39,507 nt of DNA, taken from a virus. A program made the position numbers and the translations under genes. The notes beneath the pieces are model-generated. The model worked only from the letters and a program-made list of their open reading frames with translations, had not been told where the DNA came from and ran no database searches. This document shows, piece after piece, positions 17,015 through 24,043 of the stretch. The first letter of the stretch is position 1, and the number at the start of each line of letters is the position of its first letter. Location of the stretch: the IMG/VR virus record IMGVR_UViG_3300026531_000005, positions 1 through 39,507 of that record. The stretch is one strand, 5' to 3'.

Positions 17015-19183
17015 TTATGCAAGTTTGCTCACCCGCGAGCGCCCGGAGCCTGCCGACTTGACCCGTACCGTAGGACCGCTATGGCCCGAGCCATTCGCGG
17101 GCGTCGGCGCGACCGACACCTCGCCGTCCGGCAAGGGCGGCGCCCCGTGTAGAACCTCCGCCAGATCCTCGACGGTTCGATTCAGCTTGAGACCGAAGTG
17201 GATCAATGCGCAAAGCGCGGCATATGCGTAGACGCGACAGTCCAACGCCTCGTTCGCGCGTCCCGATGGCAGTTCCCACACGCGGTACTTATGCCCGCTC
17301 GCTTCCTTGACCACGATCCGCTCGGATGTGAGCTGCGCGTAGTAGTTCAAGTCACGGTCCGCCGGGAAGTGCATGAATCCCGGACCTGGAGCGTCCTTGT
17401 TCAACCGGTTCCGGATCGTGTCCTTCGCCGTGTTGACGCCAATGATGGTCGGGCGATACGTGGCCTTGTTTCGTCGGCTGGGCACCTTCGTGGGCCAAAC
17501 TGGCGACCGCTGCCCGTTCCGGGCGGATTCCCCCTTGATGGCGTAAATCCGTCTCCCCAATCGGGCCTTGGCGAACTCATACACGCGCTGCGTGTTGTGG
17601 CCACCGGAGTCGATACATGCAGCCGAAACGTTGTATGGCCGACCATCGTGGCGATACCACGTCTTCAACAAGTAGGCGTCGACGCGCGCCCACAGTTCAG
17701 GCGTTTCCGGGTCGCCCTCGAATACCTCATAGTCGATAGACCAGCTTTCCTCATCCCGGCCCCAGCCAACCGTCTCGCACTCGACACGGTCAGGCTGGAC
17801 GTCCAGTCCAGCGGTCACCACCCCAACGCCGAAGGGCACCTGCGCGGCCCAAAGTTCGCCCCGAGCAGCCAGTGTTTCCAGATTCAGATCCTTGCCGCTG
17901 TGCGCACGGTAGGGCAAACCCATCTGCGTGTTCCACCATGCCTGCTTCAGATCCTCGTCGTCCTTCGCTGCAAGCCACTTCGCCGCGATGTCCGCCGGCT
18001 TATCCTTGGTCCACGGGGAATACAGCTTGCTGGCCTGGAAGCCGGCATGCTGGTTATCGACGCCCCAACTTCCGCAGTCCGGACACTTCGCCCGGTACAC
18101 CGCGTGGCGATCGCTGGCCCACCAGTCCCACACCGATTCCACTCCGGCGATGCCGCCGCTGCCAGGATCTGCGGCTTCAGCATCGCGCCAGGCGCGGTCG
18201 TACATTTCGAGGGGGACATGACGGCTACCGCAGCAGCTGAATGGTCGTGTCTGGTGCCACCGCACGGTTTGAAGTGCCCGCAGTCGATCTCCCTCCGACC
18301 AACCCAAGCCGCAAGCTTCACAGAAAATCCGCGCGGTCTTAGGGAAATGCTCCTGCACGACGCCCTTGTCGTCCTTGCGCTTCTTCCAGTCGACATGACG
18401 GAAGAAGTCCAAGAACTGGCGATGTCCGCAGCTTGGGCAGCACACCGAGGCGCGCCGCTGGTCCGACGCCAGATAGCTTTTCTCGATGCGGCTTTCGTCC
18501 TGCACCGTCGGCGAACATGCACGCACCGACAACCAGTTGGCGCCGAAACTCGCGGTGCGTTCTTCCGCCAGCGAGATCGGGTCACCCTCGCGGGTAACCG
18601 GATACTTGTCCACCTCGTCGGCGAGAATCACTCGCACCGGCCGGCGCGCGAGGTTGTCTGGGCTGCCGGCGCCCGCCAGCGCCAAGAAGCCACCAGGGAA
18701 CGACTTGAATAGCAGCGTCTCGTCCGCCGTGCGCGTCTTGCTGGAGCCAACCAGCTCGCGCAGCACGGGCGTCACCCGCACCATGGGATTGATGCGCTCT
18801 TTGCTGAACTGCTCCGCGGCGTCTTCCTTGGGCTGCAACAGCAGCATCGGACAAGGATCCAGATGCGCGAAGTACCCGAAGATGTTCTCCAGCAGTGCAG
18901 TCTTCAGCATCTGAGTGCTGACCATCGCCGTGATGACATGCACACCGGGTTCAGTGGGCGCGAGCATGGGGCCGCGCGCAACCTCCACCGTGCTGGTCGA
19001 CCACTTCCCTGAGGTGCTGCCGGCTTCCTTCGCCAGCTTTCTGAAGCGGTCTGCCCATTCCGGCACGCTGATTCGCGGTGGCGGCGTCCACCCCTGGCGA
19101 GCCGCCCGCAGCAGCAAGGCGCGCTTATCCAGCGCTGAAGTCGGCGGCGGGTTCGCCAAGGTCTGAGATTTGTTTGTGGACAT
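17015..19183 (-). CDS. terL: Terminase large subunit, lambda gpA family
   Basis: 722 residues. The N-terminal ATPase has a lambda-like deviant P-loop 'STQMLKTALLENIFGYFAHL' (Lys94) and Walker B 'RVILADEVDKYP' (Asp189, Glu190). Cysteine pairs CPSCG, CEACG and CPDCG form probable zinc sites. The C-terminal nuclease shows 'TAGLDVQPDRVECETVGWG' and 'NEALDCRVYAYAAL', with acidic residues in the expected places. gpA-type terminases cut at cos. The start overlaps the small subunit by 59 bases; no later Met gives a full ATPase domain, so the overlap is accepted. Confidence 0.95.
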   Translation of the reverse strand: MSTNKSQTLANPPPTSALDKRALLLRAARQGWTPPPRISVPEWADRFRKLAKEAGSTSGKWSTSTVEVARGPMLAPTEPGVHVITAMVSTQMLKTALLENIFGYFAHLDPCPMLLLQPKEDAAEQFSKERINPMVRVTPVLRELVGSSKTRTADETLLFKSFPGGFLALAGAGSPDNLARRPVRVILADEVDKYPVTREGDPISLAEERTASFGANWLSVRACSPTVQDESRIEKSYLASDQRRASVCCPSCGHRQFLDFFRHVDWKKRKDDKGVVQEHFPKTARIFCEACGLGWSEGDRLRALQTVRWHQTRPFSCCGSRHVPLEMYDRAWRDAEAADPGSGGIAGVESVWDWWASDRHAVYRAKCPDCGSWGVDNQHAGFQASKLYSPWTKDKPADIAAKWLAAKDDEDLKQAWWNTQMGLPYRAHSGKDLNLETLAARGELWAAQVPFGVGVVTAGLDVQPDRVECETVGWGRDEESWSIDYEVFEGDPETPELWARVDAYLLKTWYRHDGRPYNVSAACIDSGGHNTQRVYEFAKARLGRRIYAIKGESARNGQRSPVWPTKVPSRRNKATYRPTIIGVNTAKDTIRNRLNKDAPGPGFMHFPADRDLNYYAQLTSERIVVKEASGHKYRVWELPSGRANEALDCRVYAYAALCALIHFGLKLNRTVEDLAEVLHGAPPLPDGEVSVAPTPANGSGHSGPTVRVKSAGSGRSRVSKLA

Positions 19184-19730
19184 GCGCAGTCAAAGCCTCG
19201 GTGACCCGGTCGGCCTCTTCCAGCCCAAGTTCGGCGGCCAGCAGCGGACCAATCTTCGCGGGCCAGTTCAGCCACGCATCGCGCTGTCCCCGAGAGGCTT
19301 CGAAAAGTACGGCCTGGGCCACGGCAAGCTCCACCAGCGCCCCGGATTTCTGTTCATATTCCAGCTGCCGCAGTAGCGCCAGCCAGTTCTCCTTTCGACG
19401 CAGGGCCTCGGCGTAGTCGACCCCGGCACCCTCGTTCAACATCCGGGCGGCTTCTGCCTCCAGGGAGTCGTCGTCACCAGGCGTCGACTCAGGGGAACCT
19501 TGCGAGCCGACCGGCCGGCGAGATGACACCGGTCGCGCGGGCTTCGCGTCGGGCTTGGTGGCCGTCGCATTAGCTTGACGCCACGGAGAACCGATCAAGA
19601 CCGGGTCAAGCGTTCCATCCTTCTTCGCCTTCAGCCGTCCCTGCGTGATCGCCCGCCGCACCAGCGTGTCGGAACATCCTTCTCGGCGGGCGAACTCTCG
19701 AATCGAAAGGCCCTTTTCCGCTTTTGCCAT
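19125..19730 (-). CDS. terS: Terminase small subunit, Nu1-like
   Basis: 201 residues, similar to lambda Nu1 (181). Residues 8-33 (LSIREFARREGCSDTLVRRA onward) form a helix-turn-helix with a following basic 'GRLKAKKDGTL' wing, as in Nu1, which binds cosB. A Pro/Ser/Arg-rich linker leads to 'LRRKENWLALLRQLEYEQKS', and 'WPAKIGPLLAAELGLEEADR' is the segment typical of Nu1-like C-termini that contact gpA. The upstream DNA holds GGTGCGAACACC repeats, the first ending at the ATG. Confidence 0.88.
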   Translation of the reverse strand: MAKAEKGLSIREFARREGCSDTLVRRAITQGRLKAKKDGTLDPVLIGSPWRQANATATKPDAKPARPVSSRRPVGSQGSPESTPGDDDSLEAEAARMLNEGAGVDYAEALRRKENWLALLRQLEYEQKSGALVELAVAQAVLFEASRGQRDAWLNWPAKIGPLLAAELGLEEADRVTEALTAHVHKQISDLGEPAADFSAG

Positions 19731-20020
19731 GGTGCGAACACCTCCAAGTTTCCTGTTCGCACCCCAATTTCAGACGCGATTGCAGCAGCGCGAACCGCTG
19801 CAAACCCGCGCAGGCATTGCGTTTCCGCTGACAGCGCGAACGGGCCAGTGCGAACAGAATGCGAACACCAGTGCAAACCGGTGTTCGCACCGCAGGAAAT
19901 GCCCGAGAGCCGCACAAATGCGCGCTCTCAGCCGCTTTCTGGTGCTCGGGCGTACAGGGTGCGAACACCTTTAGCACCTCAGCGCTGGGCACAAAACGCG
20001 GCGCGCAATGCCCGCGGTGC
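19731..20020 (-). other. Gene-free putative cos/packaging region with GGTGCGAACACC repeats
   Basis: These 290 bases contain no supported gene. GGTGCGAACACC occurs at 19731-19742 and 19958-19969, its exact complement GGTGTTCGCACC at 19880-19891, the 10-base inverted form TGTTCGCACC at 19754-19763, and near copies at 19847-19857 (AGTGCGAACAG) and 19858-19869 (AATGCGAACACC). Weaker GCGCGAAC cores lie at about 19789 and 19834. In lambda, cosB carries repeated Nu1-binding R sites just upstream of Nu1, so these are candidate terminase-binding sites. The nick site itself cannot be placed by eye. Confidence 0.65.
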
Positions 20021-20227
20021 TTACCCCTCCAGAGGGGACCCGTCGGGGTTGAAGCGGGCGGCGTATCCGAGGATCGCCGTCACGACGCCGTCCACCTGCT
20101 CCGCAAGCGGGAGTGCCCGGGCCTCGCTGTCCTGCACGAATGCGTCGCGATCGGCGCGCACGTCCAGCTCCCAAGCATTCACGGCAGCGCGCAACTGGGC
20201 GGTCGTGATCGAGGTCATACCTTCCAT
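20021..20227 (-). CDS. Small protein, function unknown
   Basis: 68 residues from ATG at 20227 (MEGMTSITTAQLRAAVNAWE). The longer frame upstream overlaps the next gene in another phase and is rejected; the inner ATG at 20218 has a ribosome site too close to it. The protein is helical and mildly acidic ('VQDSEARALPLAEQVDGVVT'), ending SPLEG. I do not recognise a family. It lies eight bases after the 229-residue gene and just ahead of the putative cos region. Confidence 0.7.
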   Translation of the reverse strand: MEGMTSITTAQLRAAVNAWELDVRADRDAFVQDSEARALPLAEQVDGVVTAILGYAARFNPDGSPLEG

Positions 20228-20235
20228 GTGGTTTC

Positions 20236-20925
20236 TCACTTCGCAGTTTTCAGAGCCTGCGCCAAAGCGGCGTCGAAGTCCCCAGGGAAATGCCGCTCGA
20301 CCACTTCGCGCGCGGTCGTGCCGAAGTTCAGCTGCTTCTTGATGGGCAAGGCGTCGCCGAACCGGATCAGGAGCTTCAAACGGCCGCCGCGGTTCTGCTG
20401 GCTTGCCAGCTGACCGGTCGTCACCGCCTGGCGCCGCCCACCTGCCTTCACGCCACGCGCCCGCTTGGGCGCAACGCGCTGCCATACCCCATTCACGGCC
20501 TGGCCGTTGCGCGTGCGTATCGAGCCTACATAGACGTCCGGCCTTGCCTTCAGGCGCCCCATAGCGGCGCGAGGCAGGTTGCCGTAGCTATTCAGCTTCA
20601 CTCCTTTGGGATTCAGCAGCGCCCGGCTGTTCAGCTTGTGGACGCCGCCGGTCTCGTAGGGCAGCAGGTAGGCGGCCGCGATCTTCTTGATGTAGACCAC
20701 TGCCACCGGTGACGACTTGCGAGCCTTGCTGACCCCGACCGACTTCTGCGTGAATGGCGTCGGGTTGTCGAAGGTCGACTTGATGTTGGCCTGCTCGGCG
20801 GCCTGGACGCGAGCCGCGGTCGCGTTGATGGCCTGCGCCATCGCAAACGGCAGCTGCTTGGTCGTGAATGCATCCATGCGCCGCAGGACGTCTTTCAGGT
20901 TGGACGTGATCTTTATCTCGAGCAT
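20236..20925 (-). CDS. Putative minor tail/virion assembly protein (gpZ/HK97 gp10-like pattern)
   Basis: 229 basic residues starting MLEIKITSNLKDVLRRMDAF. The N-terminus (an amphipathic 'L...L..m......P.A.a.AIN.TA..v..a....' helix with PFAMAQAINATAARVQAAEQ) and 'PYETGGVHK' resemble phage minor tail Z/HK97 gp10-like proteins that act at the tail end or in assembly. This is similarity by pattern, not a firm family call. GAGGTGAG lies just before the ATG. It is the first gene of the minus-strand late block and starts 88 bases from a divergent plus-strand gene. Confidence 0.55.
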   Translation of the reverse strand: MLEIKITSNLKDVLRRMDAFTTKQLPFAMAQAINATAARVQAAEQANIKSTFDNPTPFTQKSVGVSKARKSSPVAVVYIKKIAAAYLLPYETGGVHKLNSRALLNPKGVKLNSYGNLPRAAMGRLKARPDVYVGSIRTRNGQAVNGVWQRVAPKRARGVKAGGRRQAVTTGQLASQQNRGGRLKLLIRFGDALPIKKQLNFGTTAREVVERHFPGDFDAALAQALKTAK

Positions 20926-20949
20926 CTCTCACCTCACCCACACCCATCA

Positions 20950-20965
20950 CTTACAAGTCTGTAAG
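20950..20965. repeat. Inverted repeat in divergent intergenic region, operator-like
   Basis: CTTACA and TGTAAG form 6-base arms around AGTC. The site lies between the start of the late block (minus) and the first unknown plus-strand gene, so a DNA-binding protein here could act on either direction. I see no second copy. Confidence 0.5.
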
Positions 20966-21013
20966 AATTCTTTGCTACGGTTGCCTAGCGTCCCCACTTC
21001 TTGGAGAGCCAAT

Positions 21014-21298
21014 ATGGGTGAATACGAGATCGCGCATATCAATCAACAGGGACAAGACATGATCATTGTTCCGCTTGACCCAGCCTTCGGCACTAAGCCG
21101 CCAAGCATCCAACAAGACATCATCGAGCAACTTCAGCTTTGCGCTCAGTCAGCAGGATTAGCCGGCACAGTCGTCCCGGTTTGGCGATACGGAAATGGAT
21201 TCAAGTTCATTGCCCCCACGCCATGGAAGGCCTTCTTCCAGAGCCTGCACTGGAACGACATCATCCGTAACCTCAACAAGACCCTGACTTGTCACTGA
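21014..21298 (+). CDS. Unknown 94-residue protein, first gene of plus-strand cargo cassette
   Basis: Starts at ATG 21014 with GGAG 7 bases upstream; a longer frame back to 20717 only shadows the opposite gene. Sequence begins MGEYEIAHINQQGQDMIIVP and has 'SIQQDIIEQLQLCAQSAGLA', 'GTVVPVW' and 'FIAPTPWKAFFQSLHW'. It looks like a compact alpha/beta fold with conserved-looking VPVW and FIAP motifs, and it gives the impression of a conserved hypothetical protein, but I cannot assign a function. It runs against all neighbouring phage genes, is less GC-rich by eye, and is followed by another small unknown gene. Confidence 0.75.
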   Translation: MGEYEIAHINQQGQDMIIVPLDPAFGTKPPSIQQDIIEQLQLCAQSAGLAGTVVPVWRYGNGFKFIAPTPWKAFFQSLHWNDIIRNLNKTLTCH

Positions 21299-21430
21299 GG
21301 GACTGTGCCCTCGTCGCATCATTCGCTGCAGATTGGCCCAGTTGTCTCGAGCGACACGGTCACCATCAAGAACTGGGGCGACCAGTGGTTGTACATGAGC
21401 TTTCACTTTCACCTCACTTTGGAATTTCGC

Positions 21431-21730
21431 ATGGCACATTTCATCGTCACTTTCAGATTCAAGAACGACTCGACCTATCAAGATCGCTACGACTCTTTCG
21501 TCGACAAGGTCAAGGAAATTGCGGAGCTCTCGCCCTGGGATGAAACCTCTTCTTTCTTCGCATTCCAAGCCGACGACAATGCCGTCGGCCTGTGCACCAC
21601 TCTATATGTGGAAACGAAGTTTGACTCCACTAAAGACCGTATGGTGGTAATTGATATAGATCGGAGAGAAAAAGCTACCAAGGGGAATTTTGACTATCTC
21701 CCCCTACTCAACTACGGTCTTGGCTTCTGA
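21431..21730 (+). CDS. Unknown 99-residue protein with ferredoxin-like strand pattern
   Basis: ATG at 21431 is preferred to an earlier in-frame start at 21305 because MAHFIVTFRFKNDSTYQDRY opens a clean first strand, and GGA lies 8 bases upstream. The order FIVTFRF (strand), YQDRYDSFVDKVKEIAEL (helix), SSFFAFQA (strand), LCTTLYVETKFD (helix), DRMVVIDID (strand) is a beta-alpha-beta-alpha-beta order like small ferredoxin-fold proteins (Cas2/GhoS-like size), but catalytic residues are not evident. It is probably co-transcribed with the 94-residue gene 132 bases upstream. Function unknown. Confidence 0.75.
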   Translation: MAHFIVTFRFKNDSTYQDRYDSFVDKVKEIAELSPWDETSSFFAFQADDNAVGLCTTLYVETKFDSTKDRMVVIDIDRREKATKGNFDYLPLLNYGLGF

Positions 21731-22033
21731 GCAAGGAGCGACGCGACGCGGCCTTGATTATTTTTTCGGTCTACGTAAAAAGGTGCCGGGTGCCCCCCCC
21801 CAACTGCACACCGCCCGGCGCGATGATCCCTATCCCGCGCGCCATGCCCAGCGCGCGGACCCTTGATAGCGAAAGGGCGGATTTTTTGGTTATTGCGAAC
21901 GACAACAATGGATGTGTCGCCAGATAGTAAGACCTTTGCACATTCTCGGTAGCGACCGGATGTCAAGGTTGTTTATCGCCAAGTTAAGCGCTTGGGCATA
22001 AACTGCCGACTTCCAACTCTATCGGACGAATAC
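21731..22033. other. Intergenic stretch with C9 run and inverted repeats; no firm gene
   Basis: About 300 bases separate two plus-strand genes. On the minus strand, a coherent peptide (MARGIGIIAPGGVQLGGG, then HPAPFYVDRKNNQGRVASLL) appears only if the frame changes within a run of nine Gs (C9 on the plus strand at 21793-21801). This could be a decayed or frameshifted small gene. CCAAG-N7-CTTGG at 21979-21995 is an inverted repeat just ahead of the 231-residue gene, and TTGTTT plus CATAAA at about 21970-22002 could be promoter elements. None of these is certain. Confidence 0.35.
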
Positions 22034-22729
22034 ATGCCGGCCCCGAATCCCGAGAAAGTCCTGATAAAAGCGTTTGGCGATGATATCGACGACGCATTAC
22101 AGCGCTACTGTGTCGCGGACCAGCCGCCCGCGATTCGACGAGCCGCACTCGACCATATCTACTCTAGAAAATTGGTCCAGGTGGGTCGCCTGCGTTTCGC
22201 GTTTCACGCGGATCCTTCAACTTGCCCTTTTCGTGAACACGATTTCCGTCGTGCACGCGCATTGTTGGTAATGCGGTCCGACACAGCTGGTCGATTCGAA
22301 GAGCAGGCCCTTCAGGGGAATGTGGCCTTCTACGGCGAATACGATGCGGCCAGGCACTATGGCAAGCCCCTCACGGCCGGCATGCTCCTAGATTGGACGC
22401 GCTACGCACAAGACGCTTTCCTAAAACTCAGCGAGCGAGTCGGGGTACGAGACTACCAAATCCGCTACCGCAACCGAGAGAGCCAAGATGGGCGGCCAGC
22501 CCACACGGGCGTTACTGCAAGCGCAGCCCTGTCTAACCCTGACGAACTTGTCCATCTTGTCCGCGCCTACGCTCCCGCGAGTGCGGACCTTGATGCGCTA
22601 GCAACAGAGTTTTCGAGCGGTATCAAGGCGGATTCTGTAGATGCTGAGCTGGTGATACTTGGTCGTGACGGGAAAGACGTCGTCATCGCCAACATCGGCG
22701 ATGGCGCGCGCCTATTTGGAAATCGCTAA
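22034..22729 (+). CDS. Unknown 231-residue protein, cargo gene
   Basis: Starts at ATG 22034 (MPAPNPEKVLIKAFGDDIDD); a TTG 42 bases earlier would add 14 residues, but the ATG is the more ordinary start, with only a weak GGA upstream. Segments such as 'RYCVADQPPAIRRAALDHIY', 'VGRLRFAFHADP' and 'LLDWTRYAQDAFLKLSERVG' suggest a soluble mixed alpha/beta protein without signal peptide or membrane helix. I do not recognise a family or catalytic motif. It stands alone on the plus strand, ending 42 bases before the tRNA-like genes of the opposite strand, a typical place for moron genes. Confidence 0.75.
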   Translation: MPAPNPEKVLIKAFGDDIDDALQRYCVADQPPAIRRAALDHIYSRKLVQVGRLRFAFHADPSTCPFREHDFRRARALLVMRSDTAGRFEEQALQGNVAFYGEYDAARHYGKPLTAGMLLDWTRYAQDAFLKLSERVGVRDYQIRYRNRESQDGRPAHTGVTASAALSNPDELVHLVRAYAPASADLDALATEFSSGIKADSVDAELVILGRDGKDVVIANIGDGARLFGNR

Positions 22730-22771
22730 ACTCCAATTGAGGCCGCACACATGAACGCAGGCTAGTTCGGA

Positions 22772-22842
22772 TGGCGCGGTAGGAATCGAACCTGCGACAA
22801 CCGGGGTATGAACCCGACGCTCTGCCACTGAGCTACACCGCG
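22772..22842 (-). tRNA. tRNA-Met-like gene (CAT), initiator-like, T arm shortened
   Basis: The minus strand reads CGCGGTG-TA-GCTC-AGTGGCA-GAGC and an anticodon arm TCGGG-TTCATAC-CCCGG, giving a CAT anticodon with the GGG:CCC stem pairs characteristic of initiator tRNA. GCAGG-TTCGATT-CC follows, but the acceptor partner TACCGCG begins immediately, so three bases of the T stem are missing. CCA is encoded. It is either a decayed tRNA or an unusual one; lysidine-type tRNA-Ile is also possible for a CAT anticodon. The 5' end directly follows a terminator T tract. Confidence 0.7.
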
Positions 22843-22877
22843 AAAAGAAAAGCCCCGTCCGGGATGCCGGCGGGGCT
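22843..22877 (-). terminator. Intrinsic terminator between the two tRNA genes
   Basis: On the minus strand AGCCCCG and CGGGGCT pair (22877-22871 with 22857-22851), with further internal CCGG pairing, followed by TTTTCTTTT. It lies downstream of tRNA-Gly and immediately before the tRNA-Met-like gene. Confidence 0.75.
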
Positions 22878-22887
22878 TATGTATGTC

Positions 22888-22961
22888 TGGAGCGGGCTGC
22901 GGGAATCGAACCCGCCTAGGCGGCGTGGAAGGCCGCAGCCTGACCACTCGGCCAAGCCCGC
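22888..22961 (-). tRNA. tRNA-Gly (TCC)
   Basis: A complete 74-base cloverleaf including CCA: acceptor GCGGGCT/AGCCCGC, D arm GCCG...GGC, anticodon arm GCGGC-CTTCCAC-GCCGC (anticodon TCC), T arm GCGGG-TTCGATT-CCCGC, discriminator T. All stems pair well. It lies between two terminators, downstream of the candidate late regulator. Phage tRNAs may support late gene translation. Confidence 0.92.
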
Positions 22962-22969
22962 AGAAATGC

Positions 22970-23000
22970 AAAAACCCGCCGGCTTTCGCATGGCGGGTTT
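22970..23000 (-). terminator. Intrinsic terminator after the candidate late regulator gene
   Basis: AAACCCGCC (minus strand, 23000-22992) pairs with GGCGGGTTT (22980-22972) around an 11-base loop and is followed by more T bases (22971-22970). It ends the leftward early transcript, just before tRNA-Gly. Confidence 0.85.
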
Positions 23001-23068
23001 CGTCGGGCGGACTTCTGAGGAAATCCAATAGAACGGATTTTGAACCCCAAAAGTTCTCGCGTCAAGGA

Positions 23069-23659
23069 TTAAGGAATAAATCCACCGTCGCGCAACAATT
23101 TCTCCGCGGCTGCGTGCGCCCCCTGCTCGATCCCATACACCGCAGGCTCGCTGGTCTTGGCCTTGCGCGCCCCCTTGATCCAGCTCGCTGTCTTGGCGCT
23201 GGCCCGCTTGCTGGTGGACAGGCTGCAATCATGGCGCTTCGCCAGATCCTCCAACCCCACGCCGTCCTTTCCCTCGAAGTGGCGGCGCAGCAGGTCCATC
23301 CGCATTTCGCTGTTGACGCTGGGCATGGCAAGGAATTCCGCCAGCTCGGCGGCGAGCGCACGAATCGCCGTCAGCCATTCCAGATGATCACCAGCGCACC
23401 CGCAGTATTTGCAGGGCGACTTGCGCTGACCATACCGGGCGCGCAGCACGGCGAAATGCAACGGGGCGAGGCCGTGCTCCAGGAACTTTCGGGCAGTGCC
23501 GGTCTCGGCTGCGCCGTCAATTCCGGAGAACGGCCCGGGTTCGCCCAGGCGTGCGTCCGCAGCTCTTGCCATCGCAGGGCGCCCAGCAGTATGGCGCTCG
23601 TCGGTGAAGGCGTAGTCCAGCGCCACGGCTATGCGCGGGAAAGGCGTTGCGCGGTCCAT
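23069..23659 (-). CDS. Candidate late-gene regulator with C-terminal HTH (Q-like position)
   Basis: 196 residues from ATG at 23659, which overlaps the upstream TGA (TGATG). It contains a CxxC zinc-like pair (CKYCGC, then GDHLEWL) and, towards the C-terminus, 'MRMDLLRRHFEGKDGVGLED' followed by 'LAKRHDCSLSTSKRASAKTA', which resembles a helix-turn-helix. It is the last gene of the leftward early operon, immediately before tRNAs and the late block: the place of antiterminator Q in lambdoid phages. I infer a late activator or antiterminator; no Q signature is certain. The two terminators inside the late operon would fit an antitermination mechanism. Confidence 0.5.
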   Translation of the reverse strand: MDRATPFPRIAVALDYAFTDERHTAGRPAMARAADARLGEPGPFSGIDGAAETGTARKFLEHGLAPLHFAVLRARYGQRKSPCKYCGCAGDHLEWLTAIRALAAELAEFLAMPSVNSEMRMDLLRRHFEGKDGVGLEDLAKRHDCSLSTSKRASAKTASWIKGARKAKTSEPAVYGIEQGAHAAAEKLLRDGGFIP

Positions 23660-24033
23660 CACTGCCCCTCCACAGTCGGGTCGGGCAGGTACACCGGCTC
23701 CGCTTCATCACTGCCCGCCACGATGCGCAGCCAGGTGTACAGCTGTTCGCGCGCATCCGCGTCGTGACGAGGATGGCCCGCCCACATCAACACCCATTGG
23801 CCGCGCTCGACTTCGCCCAGCGTCATCAGGTGCTTGGCAAGCAGGCGGTCGTACATGGGCCGGTCGGCGAGCGCCACGCCCCCGCGGCAGCGCCAGCATC
23901 GGCACGGGGCGTAGGACGCGGCCAGGCTCCGCAATTGGTTCTGAATGATGCGGCCGGCATCGGCCTGCGGGGTCGGCTTGGGCTCCTCGTAGGGAAGCTC
24001 CAGCCAGGTTTCGGGGTCTTGGTGATCGAGCAT
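23659..24033 (-). CDS. Unknown protein with cysteine cluster
   Basis: 124 residues from ATG at 24033 (MLDHQDPETWLELPYEEPKP), supported by AAGGA upstream; the longer frame is a shadow. The centre has CRCWRCRGGVALADRP, a possible zinc site, flanked by 'IIQNQLRSLAASYAP' and 'WVLMWAGHPRHDADAREQLY'. I do not recognise the family. It shares one base with the downstream candidate regulator and both contain Cys clusters, so they may act together. Small zinc proteins near this position are common in phages. Confidence 0.7.
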   Translation of the reverse strand: MLDHQDPETWLELPYEEPKPTPQADAGRIIQNQLRSLAASYAPCRCWRCRGGVALADRPMYDRLLAKHLMTLGEVERGQWVLMWAGHPRHDADAREQLYTWLRIVAGSDEAEPVYLPDPTVEGQ

Positions 24034-24043
24034 GATCAATCCT

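Noticed and set aside
17198-18712. 504-codon open frame on the plus strand
   Set aside because: Antisense to the large terminase gene, with composition typical of a shadow frame.
19731-19969. CRISPR array
   Set aside because: The 12-base repeats are in both orientations with irregular spacing and no long repeat-spacer pattern.
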